In this document: positions 21,201 through 29,879 of the stretch, one piece after another | How positions within the stretch are numbered: the first letter of the stretch is position 1 | Layout: each line of letters starts with the position of its first letter | Made by a program: the position numbers and the translations under genes | Source of the DNA: Nectonema munidae | Taxonomy: Eukaryota > Nematomorpha > Nectonematoida > Nectonematidae | Reading direction: 5' to 3' | Length of the DNA: 64,000 nt | NCBI GenBank assembly: GCA_030549495.1 | Contig: JAUIRK010000227.1 | Location: 62,001-126,000 of the forward strand | The notes under the pieces: generated by a model | Told to the model about the DNA's origin: nothing | Database searches by the model: none | The model's input: only the letters and a program-made list of their open reading frames with translations

Positions 21201-23099
21201 TCCATTTTTAGCTACAATAGCCATTGCATCAAGATATAATTGATGCATTTGGCGTGAAGACCCCTGAAAAGTGGATGGAAGAATTACAATATTACCGGCG
21301 CGTAAATTACGATCATCAGCAGTACTTTGAAGATGGTCGACCAAACCTTGATATGTTTCTGCTCTAAGTTGCCTTTGATTATTTCGAATAAAAGAAAGGC
21401 GTTGACCTTCAACTTTGACATAGGCATCAACCAAAAATTGTTGAAATAATTTACCTGCTAAATGCAAAGCAGAAAAATCATTTCTAAAAGCAAGTCTATA
21501 AACATAATATTCTAATTGTGTTAGTCTATTGCGGACCGGAGTTGAATGTTGTGGAAAATGATTAAGATTTGTGTCCCATCCAGCTTCGCCTCTAGGAAAA
21601 ATTAGTGGGTAAATCATTGAATCAATGTTTGCAGAAATATATGGGATGTGTCTAAGAGGTTGATTATGGGGATATACAACAATTTGGTTATTAAGTGGAG
21701 GGGCACCATCATTACTGGTGAAAATTGCGGCAACTTCTTCGTGTAGAGGAGCATTATATCTTCTTCTGTCATTACCTTCACGCATTACCATTGTTATTAT
21801 TGATGGTAAACGGTTCTCTTGCTTTGCAATTTCTTCTTGTTCTTTTTCAACATCGGCCATATGCCTATATGCGGCAGCATATGGTGAAACTCTGTTTAAT
21901 ACATTCTGAATTATTTCGATAACATCTCTTTTACATGTAAAATTGGATGGATTAGCCATTCTCATATTCAATGCAGTTGCTGGCTCAATAATATATAATT
22001 GACTGAAATTGGGTGTTTGATTTTCAACAGGATGCAGGGAACCATACCTATGATACATTTGTCCAGAAATCCTGAAACATGGAGTACCACTTCCAGGTGG
22101 TGTACGTATATTTGCTTGTAAACTTGCAAAACAAAAAGCATTATTATAAATTCTTATGTTTTTACGGAAATGTCTTGCTCTAGGAGAATCACTTAAATAT
22201 AAGTCTTTTAGTTCTTGTGGAAAATCTTCAAGATTTGGTAGTGTTACTTTTCCGTTAACACAACACTTGAATGATTCTGTTGGAAATTTGATTGCACGAC
22301 AATGTGGACAAAGAATGTTAAACTGACCTAAATAATGCAAATCAGGTAAAATATTTTGATTGTTTATTCTTGCGGAATTAAGGGAACTTGGAGTATTTGT
22401 ATTATTAAATCTGTTAATTCTTTGGCGTAGTGCATCGCAATATCTACGTTCTTCGGTTTGTTGTGAAGTCTCATTTGCACGCCTTCGTTCTTCACGTAAA
22501 GAATTATTGTGCCTACGTTCTTCGGTTTCTTGTAGAGTCTCATTTGCACGCTTTCGTTGTTGACCTAAAGTATCCTTGTACATACGTTCTTCGGTTTCTT
22601 CTAGAGTCTCATTTGCACGCCTTCGTTGTTCACGTAAAGAATTATTGTGCCTACGTTCTTCGGTTTGTTGTAGAGTCTCATTTGCACGCTTTACTTTTTT
22701 ACGCATAACATCTTCTTGTTTATGAATTTTTTTGTTGCTTCCAAAATTTTGATCGGTATTAGTTATGGAAAATATATTTGTTATAGTCTCGCTATCTCTT
22801 TTTCTTTTTTTTTGGTTATAAATATTATGATTTTTAGGGTTAGCATGGTCAGTTGTAAAAAAATTTTTAGAAGACCCTTGGTCGTTGTTGTTATAGATAT
22901 GATTTGTGTAAAAATTTTTAGAAGACCCTTGCTTATTGTAGTCATAAAGATCATGGGGTGTTTCATTAGTATCATTGGTAAAAACATTTATGGTATGGGT
23001 AAGATGATTTATATAGTTGATATCCCGAGAAATGTTGTTAGTAGGTTTGGAATTAGCATGAGCTCTATTCAAGTTTTTTTTGGTTGTATTAGAATCCAT
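18294..23099 (-). CDS. Helitron Rep/helicase (RepHel) transposase
   Basis: This is the rolling-circle transposase: an HUH endonuclease that nicks and joins single-stranded ends, fused to a PIF1-family 5'-3' DNA helicase. I take the Met of MDSNTTKK as start (about 1,601 aa). An open extension of 28 codons upstream is hydrophobic and unlike the family. Residues ~133-223 hold four to five repeats of a basic, Glu-rich unit (ANETLQETEERR). A Cys cluster (CPHC...CC) lies near 260-277. The HUH motif GLPHVHMLL is near 703 and the two-tyrosine motif YLYKYVYK near 843. Helicase motifs follow: GPGGTGKT near 1,171, IIIFDEAS near 1,249, GGDFRQ near 1,287, NKSQGQTF near 1,540 and YVALSRARS near 1,563. All hallmark residues are present and the frame is uninterrupted. 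Length is usual for animal Helitrons. Confidence 0.95.
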   Translation of the reverse strand: MDSNTTKKNLNRAHANSKPTNNISRDINYINHLTHTINVFTNDTNETPHDLYDYNKQGSSKNFYTNHIYNNNDQGSSKNFFTTDHANPKNHNIYNQKKRKRDSETITNIFSITNTDQNFGSNKKIHKQEDVMRKKVKRANETLQQTEERRHNNSLREQRRRANETLEETEERMYKDTLGQQRKRANETLQETEERRHNNSLREERRRANETSQQTEERRYCDALRQRINRFNNTNTPSSLNSARINNQNILPDLHYLGQFNILCPHCRAIKFPTESFKCCVNGKVTLPNLEDFPQELKDLYLSDSPRARHFRKNIRIYNNAFCFASLQANIRTPPGSGTPCFRISGQMYHRYGSLHPVENQTPNFSQLYIIEPATALNMRMANPSNFTCKRDVIEIIQNVLNRVSPYAAAYRHMADVEKEQEEIAKQENRLPSIITMVMREGNDRRRYNAPLHEEVAAIFTSNDGAPPLNNQIVVYPHNQPLRHIPYISANIDSMIYPLIFPRGEAGWDTNLNHFPQHSTPVRNRLTQLEYYVYRLAFRNDFSALHLAGKLFQQFLVDAYVKVEGQRLSFIRNNQRQLRAETYQGLVDHLQSTADDRNLRAGNIVILPSTFQGSSRQMHQLYLDAMAIVAKNGKPDLFLTFTCNPKWPEIVENLLPDQTPSDRPDLVSRVFKLKVEALKNDLKNGVLGVICGHVDVIEFQKRGLPHVHMLLHLSNDSKLYNADHIDTLISAQIPDPEENPELYEIIKSCMIHGPCGHLNNSSQCMQDGTCIKDYPKQFNQRTILNNNGYPLYFRPDNGRTVTIRNVELDNRWVVPYNPFLCKKYSAHINLEACVSIKSVKYLYKYVYKGHDTAHVEINERIDHDEIKTYLDARYVSPPEASWRLFTFPMHTQSHNIIRLPLHLPNQQTIYFREGEENPALSRAHHTMLIAWFYLNQNDENARQYLYTDIPYHYVFKSSEKKWVIRQRGAEKVVSRMYNASIREGERYFLRILLLHVPGATSYEYLKTYNGTLYSTFREACIARNLLVDDSLWVRTITELVETASPSQIRTSFSFILIHGEPSNPSHLWQTFRYDMIEDYLQYESDFKAEQSALAEIQSILEQFGKTLIDFGLPELKETLIEDPPNIQQARQEASNLRNMLNPEQISVADSVIGSLEKNDKSSAKVFFIDGPGGTGKTFTYNYIIKEIIGRNLNVLTCAWTGIAATLLEKGRTVHSVFKLPVPVLDNSTCNIKPNSKHAEFIRKQDIIIFDEASMIPKYALEAIDKMLRDICNTSIPFAGKIILLGGDFRQTLPVVKRGNPAQIIETCLKSSYIWPLVKVFHLHTNMRAAQQDHLFSEFLLSLGNGQLPVNYNDPFKDCIEIPNQCVLTKSDNIIASVFNDDGINVADKVILTPTNEDSLEINNQVLHQLSGESKTYYSTDSVVTDNQEEIDLYPMEFLNSLTPSGMPQHKLILKVGCIVMLLRNLSLKDGLCNGTRLRITKLLDNTIECQILTGVNCGKNVLITRISLSPNDTNLPFQIKRIQFPLRLSYALTINKSQGQTFEKVGIFLRKPCFSHGQLYVALSRARSFQSIKFQVYQTHQQGYHNNNLYTKNIVYPQIFH

Positions 23100-23159
23100 T
23101 GTGGGGCGATATGTTATTAGAAAATTGTAATAATGAATAGAAAAAATTGATTGTGCTAT

Positions 23160-23513
23160 CAATATAAAAAAAAATTGAAGCATTCTAATTGGTTGAAATA
23201 TTTATATATGTTTTGTGTATGTAATTGTTTGTAGCATTCTCATTGGTTGAAATTATTTATATCTTATGTGTGTATTTTTTATATGGTCTGATGCTAATGG
23301 TCATATATGGTTTAGTTGTGAGTTATTTGTTTTTAAATACACACAAAACATATAATAATTTCAACCAATCAAAATGCTTCAAGCACATACACACATATAA
23401 ACTCATCACACCATATAAAAATACACACAAAACACATATATAAATAATTTCAACCAATCAGAATGCTTCCAGCGACACACAGACACACAGACGCTAGCTT
23501 ATTATAATATAGA
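23160..23513 (-). promoter_or_regulatory. Helitron 5' region with repeated CCAAT-type motifs
   Basis: Between the 5' TC end and the RepHel start, the motif AACCAATCAGAATGCTTC (or its complement) recurs about four to five times at ~60-90 bp spacing, in both orientations. The same subrepeats fill the short non-autonomous copies. CCAAT boxes are general promoter elements, so a promoter role for RepHel is an inference. They could equally be transposase-binding or replication-related sites. Confidence 0.45.
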
Positions 23514-23948
23514 TGACTTTCTAGTGATGAGACCATAATTATTCTAAAATAGGTTAATAAAATAAATTTAGTTAGTTTGTTATATGGTTATTTTCAATTG
23601 ATAATGAGGTTTCGATAGTATCTATATGATACTCATACCAGCGGCTTGAAATGGCCTTTTGAGTTTCCTCGCATTTTAACGTGAAATTTGTAATACGTAA
23701 TTTCTTCATAAATATTTTATAATGATGAAATAACATGAATATTATTATTGTTTTCTTTGTTATGAGAAATAAATTCTTCTTCTTCTTCTATAAGGAAGCT
23801 AGTGATCAGTGGGGGGTGTAAAAGAACTTCAGAGAGTTTTGTTGGTAATTTATTTAGTGGGTGAAAACAGTGTCTTAAGAGGTTTTAGCAATTGGATGCG
23901 AAAATTTGAGAAGTGAAGATGAGGTGATACTAATGAGGTATTTCTAAT
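23514..23948. other. Intergenic segment with a TTC-rich tail
   Basis: No gene is seen. Near 23,760-23,790 there is a GAGAAATAAATTCTTCTTC tail resembling that at 12,970-13,010, suggesting the 3' end of a non-LTR retroposon. The rest is unremarkable. Confidence 0.4.
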
Positions 23949-24801
23949 CGGTAGGACTTTTTACCCAAATATACTCAAATACACCCAAATATACACAAAT
24001 ATGTTCTTTATTTACAAATAAGAACTTAAAATTTTAAATAATATTAAATAAATGCTTAAAATAAATAGATATACAGATATTTAAATTTTAAACTAACGAA
24101 ATTTAGCGAAATATTTTCAAAAATATATAGAATTGATTGTTCTTAATTTAAAAAAAAAATAATTAAAAAAAACAGTTATATGTGTTTTATAAAAAAAATA
24201 TTGAAAAAAAGCAGAAAAAAGTTATTAATTAACAATTAAAGGAAAAGAAACTTAATATATTCATTTGAATGATAATATATAACGTAAAATTACAACTTTT
24301 TTGAGCTGGGCATAATTTAGGCACACCTTAATAGAATATTGTTATATATTTTTATGTCACCCATTTTCTTGCCAGGCCACACATATTGGTTGGTTAGAGA
24401 TATCAAAGCACTTTCAGCCGTAAGGCTATATGCTCGCATTATGCTTAAGATGGTTAATCACAGTTTTTGTGAATTTGTTTTTAGAGTTGGGAGCCTTGGG
24501 GATCGAACCCCTGACCTTCAACTTTTAAGCTGAGAGGTACACCCTAACAACCGTTGAGGCTCATAGGCCACACATATTAGTATAATTATTTAAATAAAAA
24601 AATTATTTTGTGTTATAAAACTTACTATTATAAAATAATAATAAAAAAAATATAGATTAATTTTTTATAATTCAATATCAAATTAATAATTTATATTAGT
24701 TTTATCCTGAGAATAATTCTTCTATGTATATTTAACTTTTTCTTTGAATATTTAAATTTATTTTCATCTGTTTGGGTGTATTTGGGTAAAAAGTCTCACT
24801 C
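23949..24801. mobile_element. Element X, 853 bp, inverted ends and 8-bp target duplication
   Basis: Left end CGGTAGGACTTTTTACCC and right end (reverse complement) GAGTGAGACTTTTTACCC. The octamer TTTCTAAT flanks both sides (23,941-23,948 and 24,802-24,809). Subterminal tandem TGTATTTGGG-like decamers lie at both ends. There is no coding region. A SINE has inserted inside. The 8-bp duplication fits hAT or P-type elements, but the terminal bases do not match the hAT CAG consensus, so the superfamily is unsettled. Confidence 0.78.
24388..24564 (-). mobile_element. tRNA-derived SINE with 14-bp target duplication
   Basis: The 14-mer AGGCCACACATATT is found at 24,374-24,387 and 24,565-24,578, bounding a 177-bp insert. 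On the - strand the insert begins with a tRNA-like head: acceptor-like GAGCCTC near the start pairing with AGGCTC, and a B box GGTTCGATCC in a GGGG/CCCC T-arm. It interrupts element X, so it is the younger insertion. Heads of the same family occur at 13,011, 15,655 and 26,640. Confidence 0.85.
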
Positions 24802-25063
24802 TTTCTAATTCTTTACATTAAAAGCGGTAATGATGGCTTGTGTTAACTTCGATACGGTGGAGATAAGTTTTGAATGGGCAATGACTTAATAGCTAGTGAA
24901 TTGTTGACCGCTGAGGAGAACATTTATTAATTGTATAGAAAAATTTATATTATTAATGTTGATTACATTAATATATTAAGTTTGGCAGAACTAGTTGAGA
25001 CAAAAATTATGCAATTATTTTCTAGAATTTGGACGACATTGATAGAAAATATTATAGTTTTAA

Positions 25064-25430
<367 letters not shown>

Positions 25431-25637
25431 TAATATACTAGATCTCTTCAAATAAAGTTATTAATATATTCATAAAAACTGGCAGAAATAAATTAAAGCG
25501 AGATATGAATTTTTTACTAGCTTTACATTTTATTATTGATACTGAAAATATAAATTTTTTATTTGCATACATAATATATTTTTTCCAACGCTTTCTGAGG
25601 GAAAAATTTAGGAGAGGTGTGAAGAAAAAATAAAGGA

Positions 25638-25775
25638 TTAACCCATTTACGGACAATGTTCCTATTTTGGAACATATGTAATTTATCTTCCTCTACTTTT
25701 TTCAATGACTTTGAATATAAATCGTCAGGGTTTTTTTAAGATATCGTCTGTTTTGCTTGGCCTTAAATGGGTTAA
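25638..25775. mobile_element. piggyBac-type MITE (TTAA-flanked)
   Basis: TTAACCCATTTACGG at the left and its imperfect complement ending AAATGGGTTAA at the right, with TTAA on both sides: 138 bp including the TTAA. The termini (CCCATTTA) are plausible piggyBac ends. The source element is not identifiable here. Confidence 0.7.
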
Positions 25776-25779
25776 GAGA

Positions 25780-26639
25780 GGGTCAGTACTTTTAATGTTT
25801 CATTAAAGAAAAAATTGATATTATCTATAATATAAAGATTGGAAGCGAATTATATATATATATATATATAACATTTTTTCCAATTTTTCCACTTTGAGCT
25901 AAAATTTTTATAAATTTAATTATTTTTTTATTATTTTTATTTAAGTAAAATTTTTAATGGATAGACGGAGGTAATCGTTGGCTTATTTTAAATCTAATTA
26001 TATTGGCTTAGAATTTTATTTATTAAATCCTTTAAATTATTGTATTGCCTAACTTATTTTGAAATTAATATATTTTGAATTCTTCCCAAAGTTAACCACA
26101 GAAATTTTTCTTCGTTAAATTCTCCAAATGTAAGTAAGCAGGGCTTCGGAGCCGCCTCAAAATTGTTTGGCTCCGGCTCCGGAGCAAATATTTTTTTTAC
26201 ATGATTCTGGCTCCAGCACCGCTTTTTTCACCACTCTCTTGTAAATACTAAATACATCCGTGATATTAGAATAAAATTTCAAGTCATTTCAATGAATATT
26301 TCTTATAGCACCTAATAGGTAAAATTCACACTTTTGGTATATATGCGTCTATATTAGGAGGTTGGCAAAGCTCCGGAGGCATTTTAAAAATGGCGGACGA
26401 AGCGCTACCAAGATACTATGTATTCAATTATAGAAAATCTGGTTCTAAAAACAGTTTTTCAAATAGCATGAAATTTTGTATCAGGTTCGTTCTATAGTTC
26501 TTAACTATCTTTCAAAATTTCAGCTCATTTTAGTTAATAGGAAAAGTTTTTTATCAAGTGAATATTACACTAATTAATATTTATAAAAAAAATAGTTTAT
26601 ATCTATAATTAAATTCTAAAATTAAAAAAAAAATTGGTT
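25780..26639. other. AT-rich intergenic DNA with a GC-rich hAT-like end
   Basis: No gene is seen. An (AT)n run sits near 25,851-25,870. At 26,138-26,230 a GC-rich stretch beginning CAGGGCTTCGGAGCCG with repeated GGCTCCGG words resembles one end of a hAT-like MITE. No partner end was found. Confidence 0.4.
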
Positions 26640-26695
26640 GAGGTGGAATTCGAACCCACAACCTCAAGATTTTAAACGTAAAGTCCACGACGCAA
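26640..26695 (-). repeat. tRNA-like SINE fragment
   Basis: On the - strand the T-arm-like GTGGGTTCGAATTCCAC is well formed. It is preceded by GTGGACTTTACGTTTAAAA, which parallels the other tRNA-derived heads in the window. Acceptor and anticodon stems do not fold convincingly, so I do not call a tRNA gene. Confidence 0.45.
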
Positions 26696-27104
26696 TATAT
26701 GTAAAAACTCAGTTGTATTTGAATGTCCAAACAAACAATACAAGTAACGCTTTATAAATACAGTTTTACGCTAATAAAACTAAAAAAATTTCTGTTTATC
26801 TAACAATTTATTATATTTTATAATAAAATAAGCATACAAAAAGAAAAATCTTGAAAGCGTAAAGAGTAAATGAAATGCAATAAAGAACAAAAATAAAAAT
26901 AATTATAAAACAAAAGATATTGTATAATATAAAATTATGTACTTATGGGTTATCTCCCCCCCCCCCCCACTTTAAAAAATTAAAAAAATTTTTTATTTGA
27001 ATTTAAATGATGAGTAAAAATAATAAATTACTTGTTTAAACAGGAGTCCAATACAAACTAATAAATAACTAATTATATATTTAAAATTATTAACTAATTA
27101 GTAT

Positions 27105-27201
27105 TTTAAAATTATTAAGTTGGAACATAACAAAAGTATGAGAACTTTGATAACAATCAATGCATATACAATATGAATGCTCACTGCAACAGGCTTTACC
27201 A
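27105..27201 (-). pseudogene. piggyBac transposase Cys-rich C-terminus, separated 3' part
   Basis: On the - strand one frame reads CCSEHSYCICIDCYQSS, the end of the zinc-binding Cys-rich domain that closes many piggyBac transposases. It is the continuation of RRCDKC... encoded at 33,712-33,840, from which it is separated by the hAT element. The two parts are offset by one base in frame, so the gene was damaged beyond the insertion itself. The 8 bp at 27,194-27,201 are one copy of the target duplication. Confidence 0.75.
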
Positions 27202-27239
27202 CAGTGCCGTAGCGAGAAAATGGAACTTAGGGGGGCATA

Positions 27240-28719
27240 CAAAGAACTTAGGGGGCAAGTTAAATTCAGAATAACTTACAAAATTAATTAAGTAGCGAAT
27301 TTACCTGTTTTTTCTAAACTGATTCAGTGATTTTTTATACAAGCAAACATGTTTTGGATACATCAGTTTGTAAACTACAAAAAAGTCTACAAATTTCTAT
27401 CGCATTGAAGTCGGCACAAATAGAGCTGAATTTACATAATTTATATCTAAGATTTATTTACATTTAAACTGTAATATTATGTTGATAATATAGGGCGAAC
27501 AAAAATTGACCTAATACATACAAAATTATTGACTTTATGTAAAAAATATATTGACTTTTTGAGAAAAAAATGGACTTTTTCAGAAACTTTTTCTGAATTG
27601 TAAAAAAAAAACTATATAGCGGTTTTAAACAAAATTGCAGAAGAAAAAAATCTTGGGATTCTATAGCTTCAAATTTCTAACTATGGGGCGTCTTTTTTTC
27701 TAATTCATGCTTGTTTTACTCAAAAAGCGCTTGGCTGCATTTACAAGTTACTACAACCTCAAATTTAAACTCTTGTTAATGCGACATTTTCATGCTTACC
27801 TAAATTTATAAATATGATGATGGTGTCCCGGTAAGCAAAATGTTTCAAAAATGTGAGTCAAAATATAATATAAAAACAAATATAAATGGCTTCATTCAGC
27901 AAGATAAAGTACCGGAGTGTAATTGTCGATCTGAAAGAAAAATTTCTGAGAATGGAGCCAAAAACAATAAAAAAATTTAAAGTTATCCTGTTTCTTTACA
28001 ATAGTTAAATCTAAACGACTGGCAAAATAAAAGATTCTCAAAAAGTTAACACAATTCATACAGTACAATTAAGGAACAAGCTAAGGAAGCCTGAAATTTT
28101 TGAAGAAATTCTATAAATGTCAATAGAAAAGATAGGTAGATCATCAATGTTTGAAGTAAGCATAAAAAGCCATCTCCGGTCCTATCATAATAATGGCAAA
28201 AGAGGCGTAAAACTGGTACGTCTTCTGTGATATCACTTGCACGCAAAATAAAATAAAGACTCCCAAAAAAATTATAATCGTGCCAAACAAAATCATATGA
28301 AATAGCAAGCGTAAAAGCCCTGGTCATCCTCTTAGCCAAACTGATAAGCCCTAATAACTCTAAAATGTTTTCTTACTCGCTATTGATTCGGACAAAGAAG
28401 AGATCTACAAATTTCTTTTAAAGTTGCACAAAAAGTTTGGAAGAAGTAAGCGGCTCAAAATAAAGTATGTACAAAAATATATTTTTTTGTTTTTCTTTCT
28501 TGTGATTTTTAATAAATAAAATGTTCATACTAAAAATCTACAGCTTAAAAGCACAACAGAGATTTTCGAAATTTTTTAAATCATATAAACGCAATTTTTT
28601 TTAAAGATAAAGATAGACAACGTTAGTAAAATAAGTGATATAAGTGAAAAATTTCAATAAAAAATTTTAGCTTTATTATACAGAAGAATTAAAATATACA
28701 AGAAAATAATTAAAAAATA
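27240..28719. other. Left interior of the hAT element, no recognisable gene
   Basis: About 1.5 kb of AT-rich sequence between the left terminus and the first transposase relic. A weak protein-like stretch on the + strand near 28,130-28,350 (words like SIKSHLRS) recalls a decayed Tc1-like HTH region, but this is too poor to call. Confidence 0.3.
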
Positions 28720-29770
28720 TTAGAAGATGAAAAGTTTCTATCTTTTGCTAAAAGTTTTTTTAGTATAGAAAAAGACCTCTCTACTGAACAAGTTGTAGCT
28801 TGGCATTTCTGCATAAATACTAGGAGATATATCTTGCTTTTTCAGTTCTATAATATCTTTAATGTCGTTGTTTTCAAATCTTTTGTTCAAATAGTTTTTG
28901 ATTCCACAATCATCTTGATCAAACTTGATAGAATAAAAAAGTTTTGGGCATTTTTAATGCTAAAATTAGTCGATTCAATTTTTTCAACAAGCTGCGCCAG
29001 CTGGATATAGTTTTGTTTTATGTTAACCAGCTGTTCATGTAACTTTGAACAACTGACGCTCTCTTTTGCTTTTTTAACCAAAACTCCATTTTTGCTTTCA
29101 AAATTATTCATGATTTCTTTCACTTTTGGTAAGTGGTTGCAGTAGTAAGAAGCAGCATTCAACCAGCTGGCCCACCTTGTAACAATTGGAGCTGGAGGGT
29201 ATCCGATACTTTCAAAAGCAAATGTTCTTTTCTTATTTTTAACAGTGAGGTCCTTGGTTGTGGCAATCAAGTAATCAACTTCTTTAAAATAAAACTTTAT
29301 TTTAATAAGTGAGCAAAACACGTTACATGAAATAAATTAAAATAAATTGATTTTAATATTTTTTCACCAGCTACGTTATATTTTGCTGCAGCCGTCAGTA
29401 AAAACAAAAATTTACTTTTTTCTACTTCACTTTTTTAAAGTGTCATCTGCCAGCAAAACTAAACTTTTCGATGTCAAATGATTTTCAATTATTTTCTACT
29501 TGCAATATCAATAATATATGTTTTCTGGCGCATCAGTTGAACCAATTAAAAATTAATAAACGTTTTTTCTTGAATTTCACTTTCATCAATCATCAAAAAA
29601 ACATTTTTAGCCATAATTTTTTTTCTGATGTTTTCTAACATATCTTCAGCAAGATCTTTACTAGAAGAAACATGTGGTAATATGTATCCTAAACTGTTAA
29701 AAAATTTCATTGATGGATGAGATAGTTTGTGTAGAGGTATCCTTGCTTCGAGAAAAGTTTTGACTAAGTT
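28720..29770 (-). pseudogene. hAT transposase relic B (CGG-binding-protein-like hAT family)
   Basis: Reading from 29,770 downward on the - strand, recognisable pieces in order are: an RNase-H-fold start (MIDESEIQEKTFINF), LTAAAKYNVAGEKILKS, FHVTCFAHL, then a long open part (28,887-29,300) with YPPAPIVTRWASWLNAASYY, and finally the hAT C-terminal dimerisation motif CSVERSFSILKKLLAKDRNF in another frame. From memory this order is that of the uncharacterised hAT proteins abundant in insects and cnidarians. Several stops and frame changes break it. No N-terminal zinc finger was found. Confidence 0.8.
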
Positions 29771-29879
29771 TTATTGACTTTATTCCCCCAAAATAACAAT
29801 CAAAGTAACTTAAAATTTTATTTTGATGACTTTCTTAGAAAAGTTAAACTCTTCTTGGTTTTCTAGAAAAAAGCTTCAA

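Larger units (their letters stand above)
17435..23513 (-). mobile_element. Autonomous Helitron A1, whole-looking
   Basis: It runs from TC (23,512-23,513, preceded by A on the - strand) to CTAG (17,435-17,438, followed by T), the classic Helitron ends and A/T insertion context. It is 6,079 bp with one long open frame for RepHel. The 5' region holds CCAAT-containing subrepeats and the 3' region a ~720-bp untranslated part plus the palindromic terminus. No target duplication is expected. It looks structurally competent and could mobilise the short copies N0-N5, but activity cannot be judged from sequence. Confidence 0.93.

Noticed and set aside
22360-23120. Open frames opposite the N-terminus of RepHel
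   Set aside because: They mirror the tandem basic repeats of the real gene on the other strand. They have no family resemblance and overlap a well-supported CDS.
24490-24564. A functional tRNA gene
   Set aside because: The T-arm and acceptor ends are good, but the anticodon loop has six bases in my reading and the sequence continues into a SINE body with target duplications.
26640-26695. tRNA gene on the - strand
   Set aside because: Only the T-arm folds, and the anticodon stem does not pair.
28046-28339. 97-codon open frame on the - strand in the hAT interior
   Set aside because: No recognisable domain. A faint Tc1-like HTH resemblance on the opposite strand is more likely but also too weak to call.
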